Below are positions 37,525 through 49,217 of a stretch of 55,200 nucleotides of DNA, one piece after another. Positions within the stretch are counted from its first letter, which is position 1, and every line of letters begins with the position of its first letter. The notes beneath the pieces were generated by a model. That model saw nothing but the letters and a program-made list of their open reading frames with translations. It was not told where the DNA came from and searched no databases. The DNA comes from an uncultured Pelagibacteraceae bacterium (GTDB lineage: Bacteria; Pseudomonadota; Alphaproteobacteria; Pelagibacterales; Pelagibacteraceae): the NCBI GenBank assembly GCA_902563575.1, contig CACEXV010000005.1, positions 1-55,200 of the forward strand. The letters run 5' to 3'. Both the position numbers and the translations under genes were made by a program.

Positions 37525-39072
37525 ATGTTAAATCGAGGATTAGATAAACTAGAACTTTTAAGAATAGCAGAGGCTGTCGCTAATGAAAAATCTATAGATA
37601 AAGAAATTGTATTGGGCTCAATGGAGAGTGCTATTCAAAAAGCAGCTTTAACCAAGTTTGGCAATGACAACAATATCGAAGTAAAAATTGATAGGGAGAA
37701 TGGCAATATCAAGATACAAAAAGTTTTAAAAGTAGTGGATAAAGTAGAAGATCCTGGCAAAGAGATAGATCTTAAAAATGCTAAATCTTTAGAAAATAAT
37801 ACAGACCTTAAAATCGGAGACGAAATTTTTGAAGAGCTTCCCCAAGTTGATTTTGGTCGTATAGCTGCTCAGAGCGCAAAACAAGTAATTAGTTTCAGAG
37901 TAAAGGAAGCAGAAAAAAATAGACAATATGAGGAATTTATAGATAAACAAGATCAGATCTTAAGCGGTATTATTAAAAGACTAGAGTACGGGAATGTCAT
38001 TGTAGACTTAGGTAGAGCCGAGGGTGTAATTAAAAAAGATGAGCTTATTCCGAGAGAAATTTTAAAAACCGGTGACAGGGTTAAGGCTTATTGTTATGAG
38101 GTAAGAAAAGAAATTAAAGGGCATCAAATTTTTTTATCAAGAGCCCATCCACAATTTTTAGCGAAATTGTTTTTTCAAGAAGTTCCCGAAATTTATGAGG
38201 GAATTATCGAGATTAGATCAGTAGCTAGAGATCCAGGTAGCAGAGCCAAAATATGTGTGAATTCAAAAGATAATTCTATCGATCCAGTCGGTGCTTGTGT
38301 TGGTATGAGAGGTAGCAGAGTGCAAACGATAGTTAATGAGCTGCAAGGTGAAAAAATCGATATAATCAAATGGACAGAAGATTTACCAACTTTAATTTCT
38401 GAGTCTTTATCGCCTGCAGAGATACAAAAAGTCTTAATAGATCAAGATAATAAAAAGATAGATGTTATTTTATCAGAAGAGAATTTAAGCAAGGCTATTG
38501 GACGAAGAGGTCAAAATGTTAGGCTTGCCTCAAAATTAACTAACTATGAAATAGACATTCTTACTGACAAAGAGGACTCAGAAAGAAGACAAGCCGAGTT
38601 CAAAGATAAAACTGAAAACCTTATTAAAAATCTTGAAGTTGATGAAACATTAGCGCAGCTATTAGTTTCAGAGGGATATCAATCAATAGAGGAAATTTCT
38701 AATTTAAAGTCTGAGGATATTTCTAAAATAGAGGCAATCGACGATGAAACTGCCCAGGAGCTTATATCAAGATCTAAAGAGACATTAATAAAAGAAAAAG
38801 AAGAAATAAGCCAAAGGCTAAAAGAACTTGGAGTTGAGGAGTCTCTAATAAATCTTAAAGGTATTACTCAAGGCATGTTAGTTATATTGGGTCAAAAAAA
38901 TATTAAGAAATTGAAAGATTTTGCAGAATTGTCATCCGATGAATTAATAGGTGGATTTGATGAAATAAAGGGAAAAAAAATAAGAATCGACGGATATTTA
39001 GAAGAATTCTCGCTGTCAAGGGATGAGGCAGATCAACTAATAATGAGTGCAAGAGACATAGTTTTTAAATAA
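37525..39072 (+). CDS. nusA: Transcription termination/antitermination factor NusA
   Basis: RNA-polymerase-binding elongation factor. In 515 residues: the N-terminal polymerase-binding domain, an S1 domain with ILSGIIKRLEYGNVIVDLGRAEGVI at about 147-171, two KH domains with CVGMRGSRVQTIVNEL and AIGRRGQNVRLA, and two C-terminal acidic helix-hairpin-helix repeats (about 375-500) containing VDETLAQLLVSEGY and GVEESLINLKG. AGGAGAG lies 5 bases before its ATG, one of the clearest ribosome-binding sites in the window. rimP, usually upstream, and ylxR, usually downstream, are absent. Confidence 0.97.
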   Translation: MLNRGLDKLELLRIAEAVANEKSIDKEIVLGSMESAIQKAALTKFGNDNNIEVKIDRENGNIKIQKVLKVVDKVEDPGKEIDLKNAKSLENNTDLKIGDEIFEELPQVDFGRIAAQSAKQVISFRVKEAEKNRQYEEFIDKQDQILSGIIKRLEYGNVIVDLGRAEGVIKKDELIPREILKTGDRVKAYCYEVRKEIKGHQIFLSRAHPQFLAKLFFQEVPEIYEGIIEIRSVARDPGSRAKICVNSKDNSIDPVGACVGMRGSRVQTIVNELQGEKIDIIKWTEDLPTLISESLSPAEIQKVLIDQDNKKIDVILSEENLSKAIGRRGQNVRLASKLTNYEIDILTDKEDSERRQAEFKDKTENLIKNLEVDETLAQLLVSEGYQSIEEISNLKSEDISKIEAIDDETAQELISRSKETLIKEKEEISQRLKELGVEESLINLKGITQGMLVILGQKNIKKLKDFAELSSDELIGGFDEIKGKKIRIDGYLEEFSLSRDEADQLIMSARDIVFK

Positions 39073-39074
39073 TT

Positions 39075-41264
39075 ATGAGCGATAAAAATAAAAAAACACT
39101 TACTATAAATCCAAATTTTGGAAAAAAAATTAGTTCTAACTACACAGGTGACAATAAAAAAAAATCTTTTAATATAGAAAAGAAAAAACCCTTCAGGCCT
39201 GGTGGTTTTAAGAAAAATGATTTTTTAGGAAAAAATACAAAATTTGAAGGCAAACCCTCTAAAAAAAATTTTGAGAGAAAGTTTGTTGAACAAGCTACAA
39301 AAAAAGCATTCATTAAGAAAAGTAATGACAAGCCACAAACTAAGAGCAAACTTAAGCTAAAGAGCCCAGTTGATAAACGTGATTTTAAATTGACGGTTTC
39401 CAGAGCACTGAATGTTGAGGAAATTGAGATTAAACAAAGAAGTTTAGCTTCAGTCAAAAGAGCGCGACTCAAAGAGAAAAAGAGTGCACCGGAGATTGAT
39501 GATAAAAAGGAATTTAAAAAAGTAATCAGAGAGGTAAAAATACCTGATCAAATATCTATTCAAGAACTTTCAAACAGAATGGCTGAAAAATCAAGTGATA
39601 TAATTAAATTTCTTTTTAATATGAAAGTGATTGCAACTATTAATCATAATATTGATAAAGATACAGCAGAGTACATAGTAAAAGAATTTGGACATAAACC
39701 AATTTTAGAAGAAAAACCGATAATAGATCTAGAAAATAAGAAAGATACGATTAAAGGAGATTTAAAAAAAAGACCTCCAGTTGTTACTATTATGGGACAC
39801 GTGGATCACGGAAAGACATCTCTGTTGGACTCACTAAGAAATGCTAACGTTGTATCTGGTGAATTTGGTGGTATTACTCAGCATATTGGGGCTTACCAAG
39901 TTAAAACAGATAATAATGAATTAATTACTTTTATTGATACACCAGGACACGCAGCCTTTACAGAAATGAGAGCAAGAGGTTCAAAAATAACTGATGTAGT
40001 GGTGCTTGTGGTTGCGGCAGACGACGGCATAAAACCTCAAACTGTAGAGGCTATCAATCACGCCAAAGCAGCTAAGGTTCCTATAATAGTTGCAGTTAAT
40101 AAATGCGACCTACCTAATAAAAATATTTCAAAGATTAAAAACGAAATGATGAAATATGAACTCGTATCAGAAGATTTAAGTGGAGACACTTTATTTGTTG
40201 AGGTTTCAGCAACAAAAAAAACTAATCTAGATAAACTGAAAGATAGTATAGTTTTACAATCTGAACTTCTTGATTTAAAAGCATCATTTACTGGGATTGC
40301 TGAGGGTGTAGTAATTGAGTCAAAAATTGATAAAGGCAAAGGACCAGTTTCAACTATTCTAGTATCAAACGGTCTTCTTAAAAAAGGAGACTTTTTTGTT
40401 TGCGGGAACACTTGGGGTAAAGTTAGAGCTATGATCGGACACGATGGAAAAATGATAGACCAAGCAAAACCATCAACTCCGGTAGAAATTCTAGGCATGA
40501 ATTCATCTGTAAACGCAGGAGCTGATTTTCTGGTGACAGAAAATGAAGAAAAAGCAAAAGAGATATACGAATTTAGAAGTCAAAACTCAGGTCAAAAAAA
40601 TAAATTATTTGCTAAAGACAAAGCAACATTATTTGAAAAAGGGGTAAATAAAAAAGAACTAAATATTATTATTAAATCTGATGTTCAAGGGTCTAGTGAG
40701 GCAATTAAAAACGCTATAAATAAAATTGATCATAACGAGGTTAAGCCTAATATAATTTTATCAGATATCGGCATGATAAACGAGACGGATGTAAATTTAG
40801 CAAAAGCTTCAAACGCTATATTAATTGGATTTAATGTTAAACCAAACAGAGAAGCAAAAAAGATTGCTGAAGAACAAAAAATTGATATTAAATATTTTAA
40901 TATAATTTATGAGACAATTGATTTTGTTGAGAAAAATCTATCTGGCCTACTAGATCCCGAGATAAAAGAAAAAGTGCTCGGATCAGCTGAAGTTAAAAAA
41001 ATATTTAAAGTAACGAATGCTGGTAAAATTGCAGGATCTAAAGTTACTGATGGTGAAATCAGAAGCAAATCCAAGGCAAGGATAATTAGAGATGGTACAG
41101 TTGTGTACGAAGGTGAAATTGCTAGTTTATTCAGAGAAAAAAATTCTGTAAAGGAAGTTAAGAACGGATTTGAGTGTGGAATAAGTATAAAAGATTTTAT
41201 AGACTTTAAAGAAAAAGATGTAATAGAGTCTTACGTTTCGGAAAAGATAGAGCGTACAATTTAA
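39075..41264 (+). CDS. infB: Translation initiation factor IF-2
   Basis: GTPase that brings fMet-tRNA to the 30S subunit. In 729 residues: a Lys-rich N-terminal region shorter than in many Proteobacteria, the IF2_N segment (IQELSNRMAEKSSDIIKFLFNMKV), the G domain starting about residue 235 with VTIMGHVDHGKTSLLDSL, DTPGHAAFTEMRARG and NKCDLP, and the C-terminal domains ending before residue 729. It starts 2 bases after nusA and overlaps rbfA by one base. Confidence 0.98.
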   Translation: MSDKNKKTLTINPNFGKKISSNYTGDNKKKSFNIEKKKPFRPGGFKKNDFLGKNTKFEGKPSKKNFERKFVEQATKKAFIKKSNDKPQTKSKLKLKSPVDKRDFKLTVSRALNVEEIEIKQRSLASVKRARLKEKKSAPEIDDKKEFKKVIREVKIPDQISIQELSNRMAEKSSDIIKFLFNMKVIATINHNIDKDTAEYIVKEFGHKPILEEKPIIDLENKKDTIKGDLKKRPPVVTIMGHVDHGKTSLLDSLRNANVVSGEFGGITQHIGAYQVKTDNNELITFIDTPGHAAFTEMRARGSKITDVVVLVVAADDGIKPQTVEAINHAKAAKVPIIVAVNKCDLPNKNISKIKNEMMKYELVSEDLSGDTLFVEVSATKKTNLDKLKDSIVLQSELLDLKASFTGIAEGVVIESKIDKGKGPVSTILVSNGLLKKGDFFVCGNTWGKVRAMIGHDGKMIDQAKPSTPVEILGMNSSVNAGADFLVTENEEKAKEIYEFRSQNSGQKNKLFAKDKATLFEKGVNKKELNIIIKSDVQGSSEAIKNAINKIDHNEVKPNIILSDIGMINETDVNLAKASNAILIGFNVKPNREAKKIAEEQKIDIKYFNIIYETIDFVEKNLSGLLDPEIKEKVLGSAEVKKIFKVTNAGKIAGSKVTDGEIRSKSKARIIRDGTVVYEGEIASLFREKNSVKEVKNGFECGISIKDFIDFKEKDVIESYVSEKIERTI

Positions 41265-41659
41265 TGAATAAATTCAATAATAACCCTGGCTATTCACAAA
41301 GGCAGCTAAGAGTCGCTGAATTAGTAAAAAAAAACGTAGGTGAAATACTTTTAAGAGGTGAAGCTAAAATTACTGAATTTGACTCTAAATTAATAACTGT
41401 AACTGAGGTCAGAATGACACCAGACTTAAAATCTGCCAGAATTTATATAATTCCTTTAGGTGGTAACGATATGAAAAAAGCAGTAAGCGCCTTGACTGCA
41501 TCTGCTCATCTTGTTAGAAAAGCTCTGTCTAAAAGATTAGATACTAAGTTTCTTCCTCGATTAAATTTTGTTGAAGACAATTCTTTCGAGTATGCAGAAA
41601 AAATAGAAAAAATTATTAGGCTAAACAAAGAAGATGAAAAAAAGAAAAGATATAATTAA
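41264..41659 (+). CDS. rbfA: 30S ribosome-binding factor RbfA
   Basis: Cold-shock-associated 16S maturation factor with a KH-like fold. The 131-residue protein has SQRQLRVAELVKKNVGEILLRGE at the N-terminus, VTEVRMTPDLKSARIYIIPLG, and LRKALSKRLDTKF-like VRKALSKRLDTKFLPRLNFVEDN. Its start shares a base with the infB stop. It overlaps rpsO by 26 bases. truB, which normally sits between rbfA and rpsO in Alphaproteobacteria, is missing. Confidence 0.95.
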   Translation: MNKFNNNPGYSQRQLRVAELVKKNVGEILLRGEAKITEFDSKLITVTEVRMTPDLKSARIYIIPLGGNDMKKAVSALTASAHLVRKALSKRLDTKFLPRLNFVEDNSFEYAEKIEKIIRLNKEDEKKKRYN

Positions 41660-41891
41660 ATCATTGGCAACAGGACCAAAAGATGTTGGTTCGACAGAAA
41701 TTCAAATTGGACTTTTAAGTTTTAAGATAGAAAAAATGTCTGAGCATTTCAAAAAATTTAAAAAAGATAAACACTCAGCAGTAGGTTTAACAAAATCAGT
41801 AAACCAAAGAAAAAAATTACTTATGTATCTAAAAAGAAAAAATCCACAATCTTACTCAAAAATAATAAAAGAATTAAACCTAAGGAAATAA
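41634..41891 (+). CDS. rpsO: 30S ribosomal protein S15
   Basis: Primary 16S rRNA-binding protein of the platform. The 85-residue protein carries the S15 signature: [35 protein letters not shown], then [23 protein letters not shown]. It is about four residues shorter than the E. coli protein at the N-terminus. Its start lies 26 bases inside rbfA, and it shares one base with pnp (TAATG). rpsO-pnp is a widespread pair. Confidence 0.97.
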   Translation: MKKRKDIIKSLATGPKDVGSTEIQIGLLSFKIEKMSEHFKKFKKDKHSAVGLTKSVNQRKKLLMYLKRKNPQSYSKIIKELNLRK

Positions 41892-43963
41892 TGTTTGAAA
41901 TAAAAAAAGAGGAAATTACAGTTAACGGAAAAAAAATCACATTAGAAACAGGCAAAATCGCGAGACAAGCTGATGGAGCTATTATAGCAACTTGTGGCGA
42001 AACAGTTGTGATTGCTACAGCGGTTGGAGCAAAAAAAGTAGCTGAAGGACAAGACTACTTTCCTTTGTCTGTAAATTACCAGGAAAAATATTATGCCGCT
42101 GGTAAAATACCTGGTGGATATTTTAAAAGAGAGGCTCGACCAACAGAAGCTGAAACTTTAATTTCAAGATTAATAGACAGACCGATAAGACCTCTTTTCC
42201 CTTCAGGGTTTATGAACGAGGTTCAAGTACTTCCCACTGTATTATCTTATGATGGCGAGAACCAACCGGATATTTTAGCTATGATTGCATCATCAGCAGC
42301 ATTAGCAATTTCCGGACTACCATTTCAGGGCCCTATTGCAGCCAGCAGAGTAGGTTTTAACAATCGAAATTACATTCTTAATCCATCACCAAAAGATTTA
42401 GAAAATTCTAGTTTGGACTTAGTGGTAGCTGGGACAAAAGATGCTGTATTAATGGTTGAGTCGGAAGCATCAGGATTATCAGAGAAAGAAATGTTAGATG
42501 CTGTAAAATTCGGACATGAAAGTTTTGTACCAATAATTGGAGCAATTGAAAAACTTGCAAAAAAAGCTGCTAAATCAAAGTGGGAAGTCGAAGTTGCCGA
42601 TAATTCAGCAATAAAGAAAAAAATTAAAGCAAAGTTTGAGAAAGACTTAAGAACTGCCTTTAATGAAATCGACAAAAAGAAAAGATCTTCAGCAATCTCA
42701 GAAATAGACAACCAGTGTAAAGAAATGTTTAAAGATGATGAGTCAATTACAGAAAATCAAGTAATTTCAGAACTGAAATCTTTGGAAAAAGATATTGTAA
42801 GAACAGCGATACTTAAAGATAAAAAAAGGATCGATGGAAGAGGTCTATCAGATGTCAGAAAGATATCTTGTGAGGTAGGCGTTCTACCACGAACACATGG
42901 TTCGGCTTTATTTACTAGAGGTGAAACACAGGCATTAGTTGTTACTACCTTAGGGATGACTGAAGATGAGCAAAGAACTGAAAGTTTAGACGGCATGCAA
43001 AGATCTAACTTTATGCTACATTATAATTTTCCGCCTTTCTCAGTTGGAGAGTGCGGAAGAATTGGAACCGGAAGACGAGAAATTGGACACGGTAAATTAG
43101 CCTGGAGAGCAATTAACTCCTCATTACCTAAGAAAGAAAATTTCCCTTACACTCTTAGAATAGTTTCAGAAATCACAGAGTCAAATGGATCATCCTCAAT
43201 GGCCACTGTTTGTGGAACATCTTTATCGTTGATGGATGCGGGTGTTCCAATCAAAGAACCTGTTGCAGGAATTGCGATGGGCTTAATTAAAGAGGGAGAG
43301 GAATACTCAGTTTTGTCAGATATTTTAGGTGACGAGGATCATCTTGGGGATATGGATTTTAAAGTTGCAGGAACTGAGAACGGGATAACCTCTCTTCAAA
43401 TGGATATAAAAATTACCGGAATTACCTTCGAAATAATGGAAAAAGCACTTGATCAAGCAAAAGATGGAAGAAAGCACATACTTGGTGAAATGAACAAAGC
43501 GATCAAAACTTCTAGAAAAGAATTCTCCAAACACACTCCTAAAATGGAGACATTAAAGGTCGATAAAAAAGATATTGCCACAGTGATTGGGAAGGGCGGT
43601 GCCACTATAAGAGAGATAGTAGAAACCTCTGGAGCAAAGGTCGATGTCAAAGACACTGGTGAGGTCACAGTCGCTGCTCCTGATGAAGAGTCGAGAAATA
43701 AAGCAATTGATTTTATAAAAAGTTTAGTTGCCAAACCTGAAATGGGAAAAATTTATAAGGGTAAAGTAGTAAAAATTATGGAGTTCGGTGCCTTTGTTAA
43801 TTTTTTAGGAAAACAGGATGGGCTTGTTCATATATCTGAACTTGCAGATAAAAGGGTCGCAAAGGTGGGCGACGTTGTAAAGGAAGGTGATGAAGTATCT
43901 GTAAAAGTTGTGGGTTTTGATAGAGGTAAGGTCAAATTATCAATGAAGCAGGCGGGTGCTTAA
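41891..43963 (+). CDS. pnp: Polynucleotide phosphorylase (PNPase)
   Basis: 3'-5' phosphorolytic exoribonuclease and degradosome component. In 690 residues: two RNase PH domains with [27 protein letters not shown] (first) and [16 protein letters not shown]-type [26 protein letters not shown] (second, active site), a KH domain with [17 protein letters not shown] (about 566-582) and an S1 domain ([22 protein letters not shown]). The stop overlaps convergent fabI by 4 bases, with no terminator between them. Confidence 0.98.
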   Translation: MFEIKKEEITVNGKKITLETGKIARQADGAIIATCGETVVIATAVGAKKVAEGQDYFPLSVNYQEKYYAAGKIPGGYFKREARPTEAETLISRLIDRPIRPLFPSGFMNEVQVLPTVLSYDGENQPDILAMIASSAALAISGLPFQGPIAASRVGFNNRNYILNPSPKDLENSSLDLVVAGTKDAVLMVESEASGLSEKEMLDAVKFGHESFVPIIGAIEKLAKKAAKSKWEVEVADNSAIKKKIKAKFEKDLRTAFNEIDKKKRSSAISEIDNQCKEMFKDDESITENQVISELKSLEKDIVRTAILKDKKRIDGRGLSDVRKISCEVGVLPRTHGSALFTRGETQALVVTTLGMTEDEQRTESLDGMQRSNFMLHYNFPPFSVGECGRIGTGRREIGHGKLAWRAINSSLPKKENFPYTLRIVSEITESNGSSSMATVCGTSLSLMDAGVPIKEPVAGIAMGLIKEGEEYSVLSDILGDEDHLGDMDFKVAGTENGITSLQMDIKITGITFEIMEKALDQAKDGRKHILGEMNKAIKTSRKEFSKHTPKMETLKVDKKDIATVIGKGGATIREIVETSGAKVDVKDTGEVTVAAPDEESRNKAIDFIKSLVAKPEMGKIYKGKVVKIMEFGAFVNFLGKQDGLVHISELADKRVAKVGDVVKEGDEVSVKVVGFDRGKVKLSMKQAGA

Positions 43964-44745
43964 GAAATATTCTTAGGATCTGGCATACCAACTTTATTAT
44001 AACCAGCATCAACATAGTGAATTTCACCTGTAACACCTGAAGCCAGATCGCTTAGCAAGTATAAAGCTGAATTACCCACGTCATATATATCTACATTTCT
44101 TTTTAAAAATGAGTGATCCTCATTCCATTTATATAAAAACTTTGCATCTCCGATTGCTGAAGCTGCGAGTGTCTTTATAGGCCCAGCACTTATCGCATTT
44201 ACTCTGATTTTTCTGTGACCAAGATCTCTTGCCAAATATTTGACACTAGCTTCAAGAGCAGATTTACAAACACCCATTACGTTATAGTTTGGTATTGCTT
44301 TTGTTGACTCATAAGTAAGAGTTAACATGCTCCCGCCTTCATTTAATATCTTTGAAGCTTCTTTTGATACTTCTGTAAAGGAAAAACACGAAATTAACAT
44401 ACTTCTTAAGAAATTATCTCGAGTAGTGTTGAGATATTCTCCTGAGAGTTCTGATTTATCTGAAAATGCTACAGCATGAACTACGAAATCAATCTTCCCC
44501 CACTTTGTTTTAATATCTTCAAAAAGCTTAACTATTTCGTCTTTTTTTTCAACATTACAGCTGAAAATAGTTTTAGAATTTAATTTCTCTGCGAGCGGTG
44601 TAACCCTTTTTTTAAGTGCGTCGCCTAAATATGTGAATGCCAACTCTGCACCAGCCTCTGCTAATTTTTTTGAGATTCCCCAAGCAATTGATCTTTCATT
44701 AGCAACACCCATTATCAATCCTTTTTTTCCCTTCATCAAAGTCAT
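43960..44745 (-). CDS. fabI: Enoyl-[acyl-carrier-protein] reductase FabI
   Basis: NADH-dependent last step of each fatty-acid elongation cycle. The 261-residue short-chain dehydrogenase-like protein has [31 protein letters not shown] and the FabI Tyr-x6-Lys motif in [20 protein letters not shown]. It starts at [12 protein letters not shown] at codon 4 is an alternative. It ends the fabA-fabB-fabI operon, 2 bases after fabB, and overlaps pnp by 4 bases. Confidence 0.97.
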   Translation of the reverse strand: MTLMKGKKGLIMGVANERSIAWGISKKLAEAGAELAFTYLGDALKKRVTPLAEKLNSKTIFSCNVEKKDEIVKLFEDIKTKWGKIDFVVHAVAFSDKSELSGEYLNTTRDNFLRSMLISCFSFTEVSKEASKILNEGGSMLTLTYESTKAIPNYNVMGVCKSALEASVKYLARDLGHRKIRVNAISAGPIKTLAASAIGDAKFLYKWNEDHSFLKRNVDIYDVGNSALYLLSDLASGVTGEIHYVDAGYNKVGMPDPKNIS

Positions 44746-44747
44746 AA

Positions 44748-45959
44748 TTATACTTTCTCGAAAATTAAAGTCGCGTTAGTTCCCCCAAATCCAAAACTAT
44801 TTGACATTACTGAGTTTAGGCTTACATCTTTTTCAACCTTTGTTACTATAGGATATTTTTTTGCCTCATCATCCATCTCATTAATATTTGCGGAAGCAGC
44901 TATAAAATTATTTTTCATCATTATTAGACAATAAATTGCCTCATGAACTGAAGTTGCTCCAAGTGAGTGACCAGCAAGCGATTTAGTTGAACTTATCTTT
45001 GGTTTATATTCAGTAAATGCCTCTCCAACTGCTTTCAATTCCGTTATGTCTCCTACCGGGGTAGAAGTTCCATGCGTGTTGATATAATCAATTTTATTTT
45101 TTGCTGTGCTTAAGGCCATTTTCATGCATCTAACTGCGCCTTCACCTGAGGGAGCAACCATATCATATCCATCTGAAGTAGCACCATAGCCTGTTAGCTC
45201 TGCATAAATATTTGCACCTCTAGCCTTAGCATGCTCATATTCTTCTAAAACTAAGACACCTCCTCCACCTGCAATTACAAAACCATCACGAGTTTTATCG
45301 TAAGGTCTGGAAGCTTTTTCAGGTGTTTCATTGTACTTAGAAGATAATGCTGTCATTGCATCAAACATCGCTGTCATGGCAAAATGAACTTCATCGCTAC
45401 CACCTGCAAAAATAATCTTTTGTTTTCCTAATTGGATTAGTTCCATGGCGTTACCAATGCAATGCCCACTTGTCGCACAAGCGGAACTTATTGTATAATT
45501 TACACCTTTAATTTTAAAAGGCACAGCCAAAGTCGCAGACGCAGTGCTCGACATAGTTCGCGGAACTACGAAAGGACCCATCCGCTTTGGACTTTTTGCT
45601 CTTGTTTTATCTGCTGCTAGAATTACATTTTCTATTGAAGGGCCACCAGAACCCATAATCATCCCAGTTGAAAAATTACTAACTTCAGTATCTTTCAGAC
45701 CAGAGTCTTTAACAGCTTCATTCATTGCAATAAAGTTGTAAGCAGATCCAGGACCCATAAACCTAATAAATTTTCTATCAACATGATCTTCAAGATTTAT
45801 ATTTGGTTTTCCATGAACATTACTTTTGAGATTATATTCTTTATATTCTTCTGAAAATGTTATCCCTGATTTAGATGTAAGGAGTGACTTATAGACCTCT
45901 TCTTGATTATTACCTAAACACGATACGACTCCAATACCTGTAACAACAACTCGTTTCAT
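44748..45959 (-). CDS. fabB: 3-oxoacyl-[acyl-carrier-protein] synthase I (FabB)
   Basis: Condensing enzyme needed, with FabA, for unsaturated fatty acids. In 403 residues: [14 protein letters not shown] at the N-terminus, catalytic Cys in [19 protein letters not shown] (about 160-175), the two His in [12 protein letters not shown] and [16 protein letters not shown], and [15 protein letters not shown] at the end. Sits between fabA (4-base overlap) and fabI (2-base gap). Confidence 0.97.
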   Translation of the reverse strand: MKRVVVTGIGVVSCLGNNQEEVYKSLLTSKSGITFSEEYKEYNLKSNVHGKPNINLEDHVDRKFIRFMGPGSAYNFIAMNEAVKDSGLKDTEVSNFSTGMIMGSGGPSIENVILAADKTRAKSPKRMGPFVVPRTMSSTASATLAVPFKIKGVNYTISSACATSGHCIGNAMELIQLGKQKIIFAGGSDEVHFAMTAMFDAMTALSSKYNETPEKASRPYDKTRDGFVIAGGGGVLVLEEYEHAKARGANIYAELTGYGATSDGYDMVAPSGEGAVRCMKMALSTAKNKIDYINTHGTSTPVGDITELKAVGEAFTEYKPKISSTKSLAGHSLGATSVHEAIYCLIMMKNNFIAASANINEMDDEAKKYPIVTKVEKDVSLNSVMSNSFGFGGTNATLIFEKV

Positions 45960-46459
45960 GATCTAAAAAGCCCTACCTTTAAATTTTCTGCAGTATAAAT
46001 AATTTTATCTTCAACACTCAATATTCCATTCGCTAAACCCACAGCAGTTCCCTCCTTTTTAAGAACCCTTTTAATATGCACTTCATAAGTTGCTTTTTCA
46101 AACTTTTTCAACACTTCTCCGGTAAACTTCACAGAATTAACACCTAAAGCTCTACCTTTTCCAGGTTCACCTGTCCATCCAAGAAAGAAACCTACAAGCT
46201 GCCACATGGCATCTAATCCTAAACAACCAGGCATAACTGGATCATCTTTAAAATGACAATCAAAGAACCACATACTTTTTTTAATATCAAGTTCAGCCTT
46301 TATTAAACCTTTTTTGAACTCACCTTTATCTTGAAAAATTTCTGTAATCCTATCAAACATTAACATTGGCGGAAGAGGTAATTTTGCATTACCCGCACCA
46401 AATAGTTTACCTTCTGCACAAGATATCAATTCATCGTAATTAAAACTATTTTTTTTCAT
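45956..46459 (-). CDS. fabA: 3-hydroxydecanoyl-[ACP] dehydratase/isomerase FabA
   Basis: Introduces the cis double bond for anaerobic-type unsaturated fatty-acid synthesis. The 167-residue hot-dog-fold protein has the active-site His in [31 protein letters not shown] (about 74-104), also containing the Asp of the FabA dyad. First gene of fabA-fabB-fabI and divergent from irr, as in Rhizobiales. The 86-base gap with irr contains an Irr-box-like inverted repeat, so iron-dependent control is likely. Confidence 0.97.
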   Translation of the reverse strand: MKKNSFNYDELISCAEGKLFGAGNAKLPLPPMLMFDRITEIFQDKGEFKKGLIKAELDIKKSMWFFDCHFKDDPVMPGCLGLDAMWQLVGFFLGWTGEPGKGRALGVNSVKFTGEVLKKFEKATYEVHIKRVLKKEGTAVGLANGILSVEDKIIYTAENLKVGLFRS

Positions 46460-46477
46460 TTTAATAAAAAGTTTTAC

Positions 46478-46505
46478 TTGATTTGAAGAGTTTCTCCTAT
46501 ATAAA
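46478..46505 (+). promoter_or_regulatory. Probable sigma-70 promoter of irr
   Basis: TTGATT (46478-46483), a 16-base spacer and TATAAA (46500-46505) point towards irr. Transcription would start at about 46512, inside the Irr-box-like repeat at 46509-46525, so binding there would block initiation. Judged by eye in AT-rich DNA. Confidence 0.5.
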
Positions 46506-46508
46506 TAA

Positions 46509-46525
46509 TTTAGAACGATTATAAA
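46509..46525. promoter_or_regulatory. Irr-box (ICE)-like inverted repeat between irr and fabA
   Basis: TTTAGAACGATTATAAA: arms TTTAGAA and TTATAAA match as inverted repeats at 6 of 7 positions around a 3-base centre; outer A/T pairs extend the arms to nine bases. It resembles the iron control element bound by Irr in rhizobia, recalled as TTTAGAA-N3-TTCTAAA. A near-identical copy precedes katG. The position overlaps both predicted start points. Confidence 0.7.
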
Positions 46526-46533
46526 TTATAACA
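46525..46533 (-). promoter_or_regulatory. Extended -10 promoter element of fabA
   Basis: On the minus strand the bases read TGTTATAAT, a complete extended -10 (TGnTATAAT). A start at about 46518 would lie within the Irr-box-like repeat. No convincing -35 is needed for such an element. It points toward fabA-fabB-fabI. Confidence 0.5.
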
Positions 46534-46545
46534 AATATCTAATTT

Positions 46546-46965
46546 ATGCCAAAAACAAACGATATAATTAATACTTTAAGGTCTTCCGGTCTGAGACCCA
46601 CCAAGCAGAGAATAAAAATAGCTGAATATCTATTTAATAGAGAAAGCACGTTTCATTTCAACGTTGAAACTATAGATAAAGAAATCAATTCAAAATCGGG
46701 GGAAGAGAATATTTCATTAGCAACGATATATAACACAGTAAATGCCTTCAAAGATCACGGACATCTTAAAGAGGTAAAATTAAATAATGATAAAACATTT
46801 TATGATACGAATACTAATTTGCATCATCATTTTTATGATAAAGAAGAAAATATTTTGACTGATGTTGCCGCGACAGATGTTCACGTTAGTAAAATCCCGT
46901 CTGCCCCGATAGGAAAAAAAGTTGATGATATCGAAGTAACAATAAACGTCTCAAGAAAAAAATAA
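46546..46965 (+). CDS. irr: Irr-type iron response regulator (Fur family)
   Basis: A 139-residue Fur-family protein distinct from the copy at 31509. The winged helix has SGLRPTKQRIKIAEYLF and ISLATIYNTVNAFKDHGHLKEV; the C-terminal domain has NLHHHFYDKEENILTDV (the HHH motif of Irr) and DIEVTINVSRKK, the usual Irr ending. The N-terminal heme regulatory motif (GCPWHD) found in Bradyrhizobium is absent. Irr senses heme/iron status in Alphaproteobacteria and is commonly encoded divergently from fabA, as here. An Irr-box-like repeat in its own promoter suggests autoregulation. Confidence 0.9.
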   Translation: MPKTNDIINTLRSSGLRPTKQRIKIAEYLFNRESTFHFNVETIDKEINSKSGEENISLATIYNTVNAFKDHGHLKEVKLNNDKTFYDTNTNLHHHFYDKEENILTDVAATDVHVSKIPSAPIGKKVDDIEVTINVSRKK

Positions 46966-47017
46966 CTCTACTTGCAAATCATTATTAGTTAGATCAAACT
47001 ATATCCCTTGCTATCAA

Positions 47018-47034
47018 TTTAGAATCATTATAAA
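47018..47034. promoter_or_regulatory. Irr-box (ICE)-like inverted repeat upstream of katG
   Basis: TTTAGAATCATTATAAA differs from the irr/fabA copy (TTTAGAACGATTATAAA) only in the central two bases, and both continue outward with AA on the left. It lies 12 bases before the katG ATG and covers a TATAAA that could be the katG -10 (TTGCTA, 15 bases upstream of it, as a poor -35). Binding by Irr would be expected to block transcription. Confidence 0.72.
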
Positions 47035-47040
47035 CTGTAA

Positions 47041-49215
<2,175 letters not shown>

Positions 49216-49217
49216 TT

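Noticed and set aside
46546-46965. Second Fur-family gene as Zur or PerR
   Set aside because: The HHH motif, missing CxxC, ending DIEVTINVSRKK and position opposite fabA all fit Irr better, although metal specificity is not proven.
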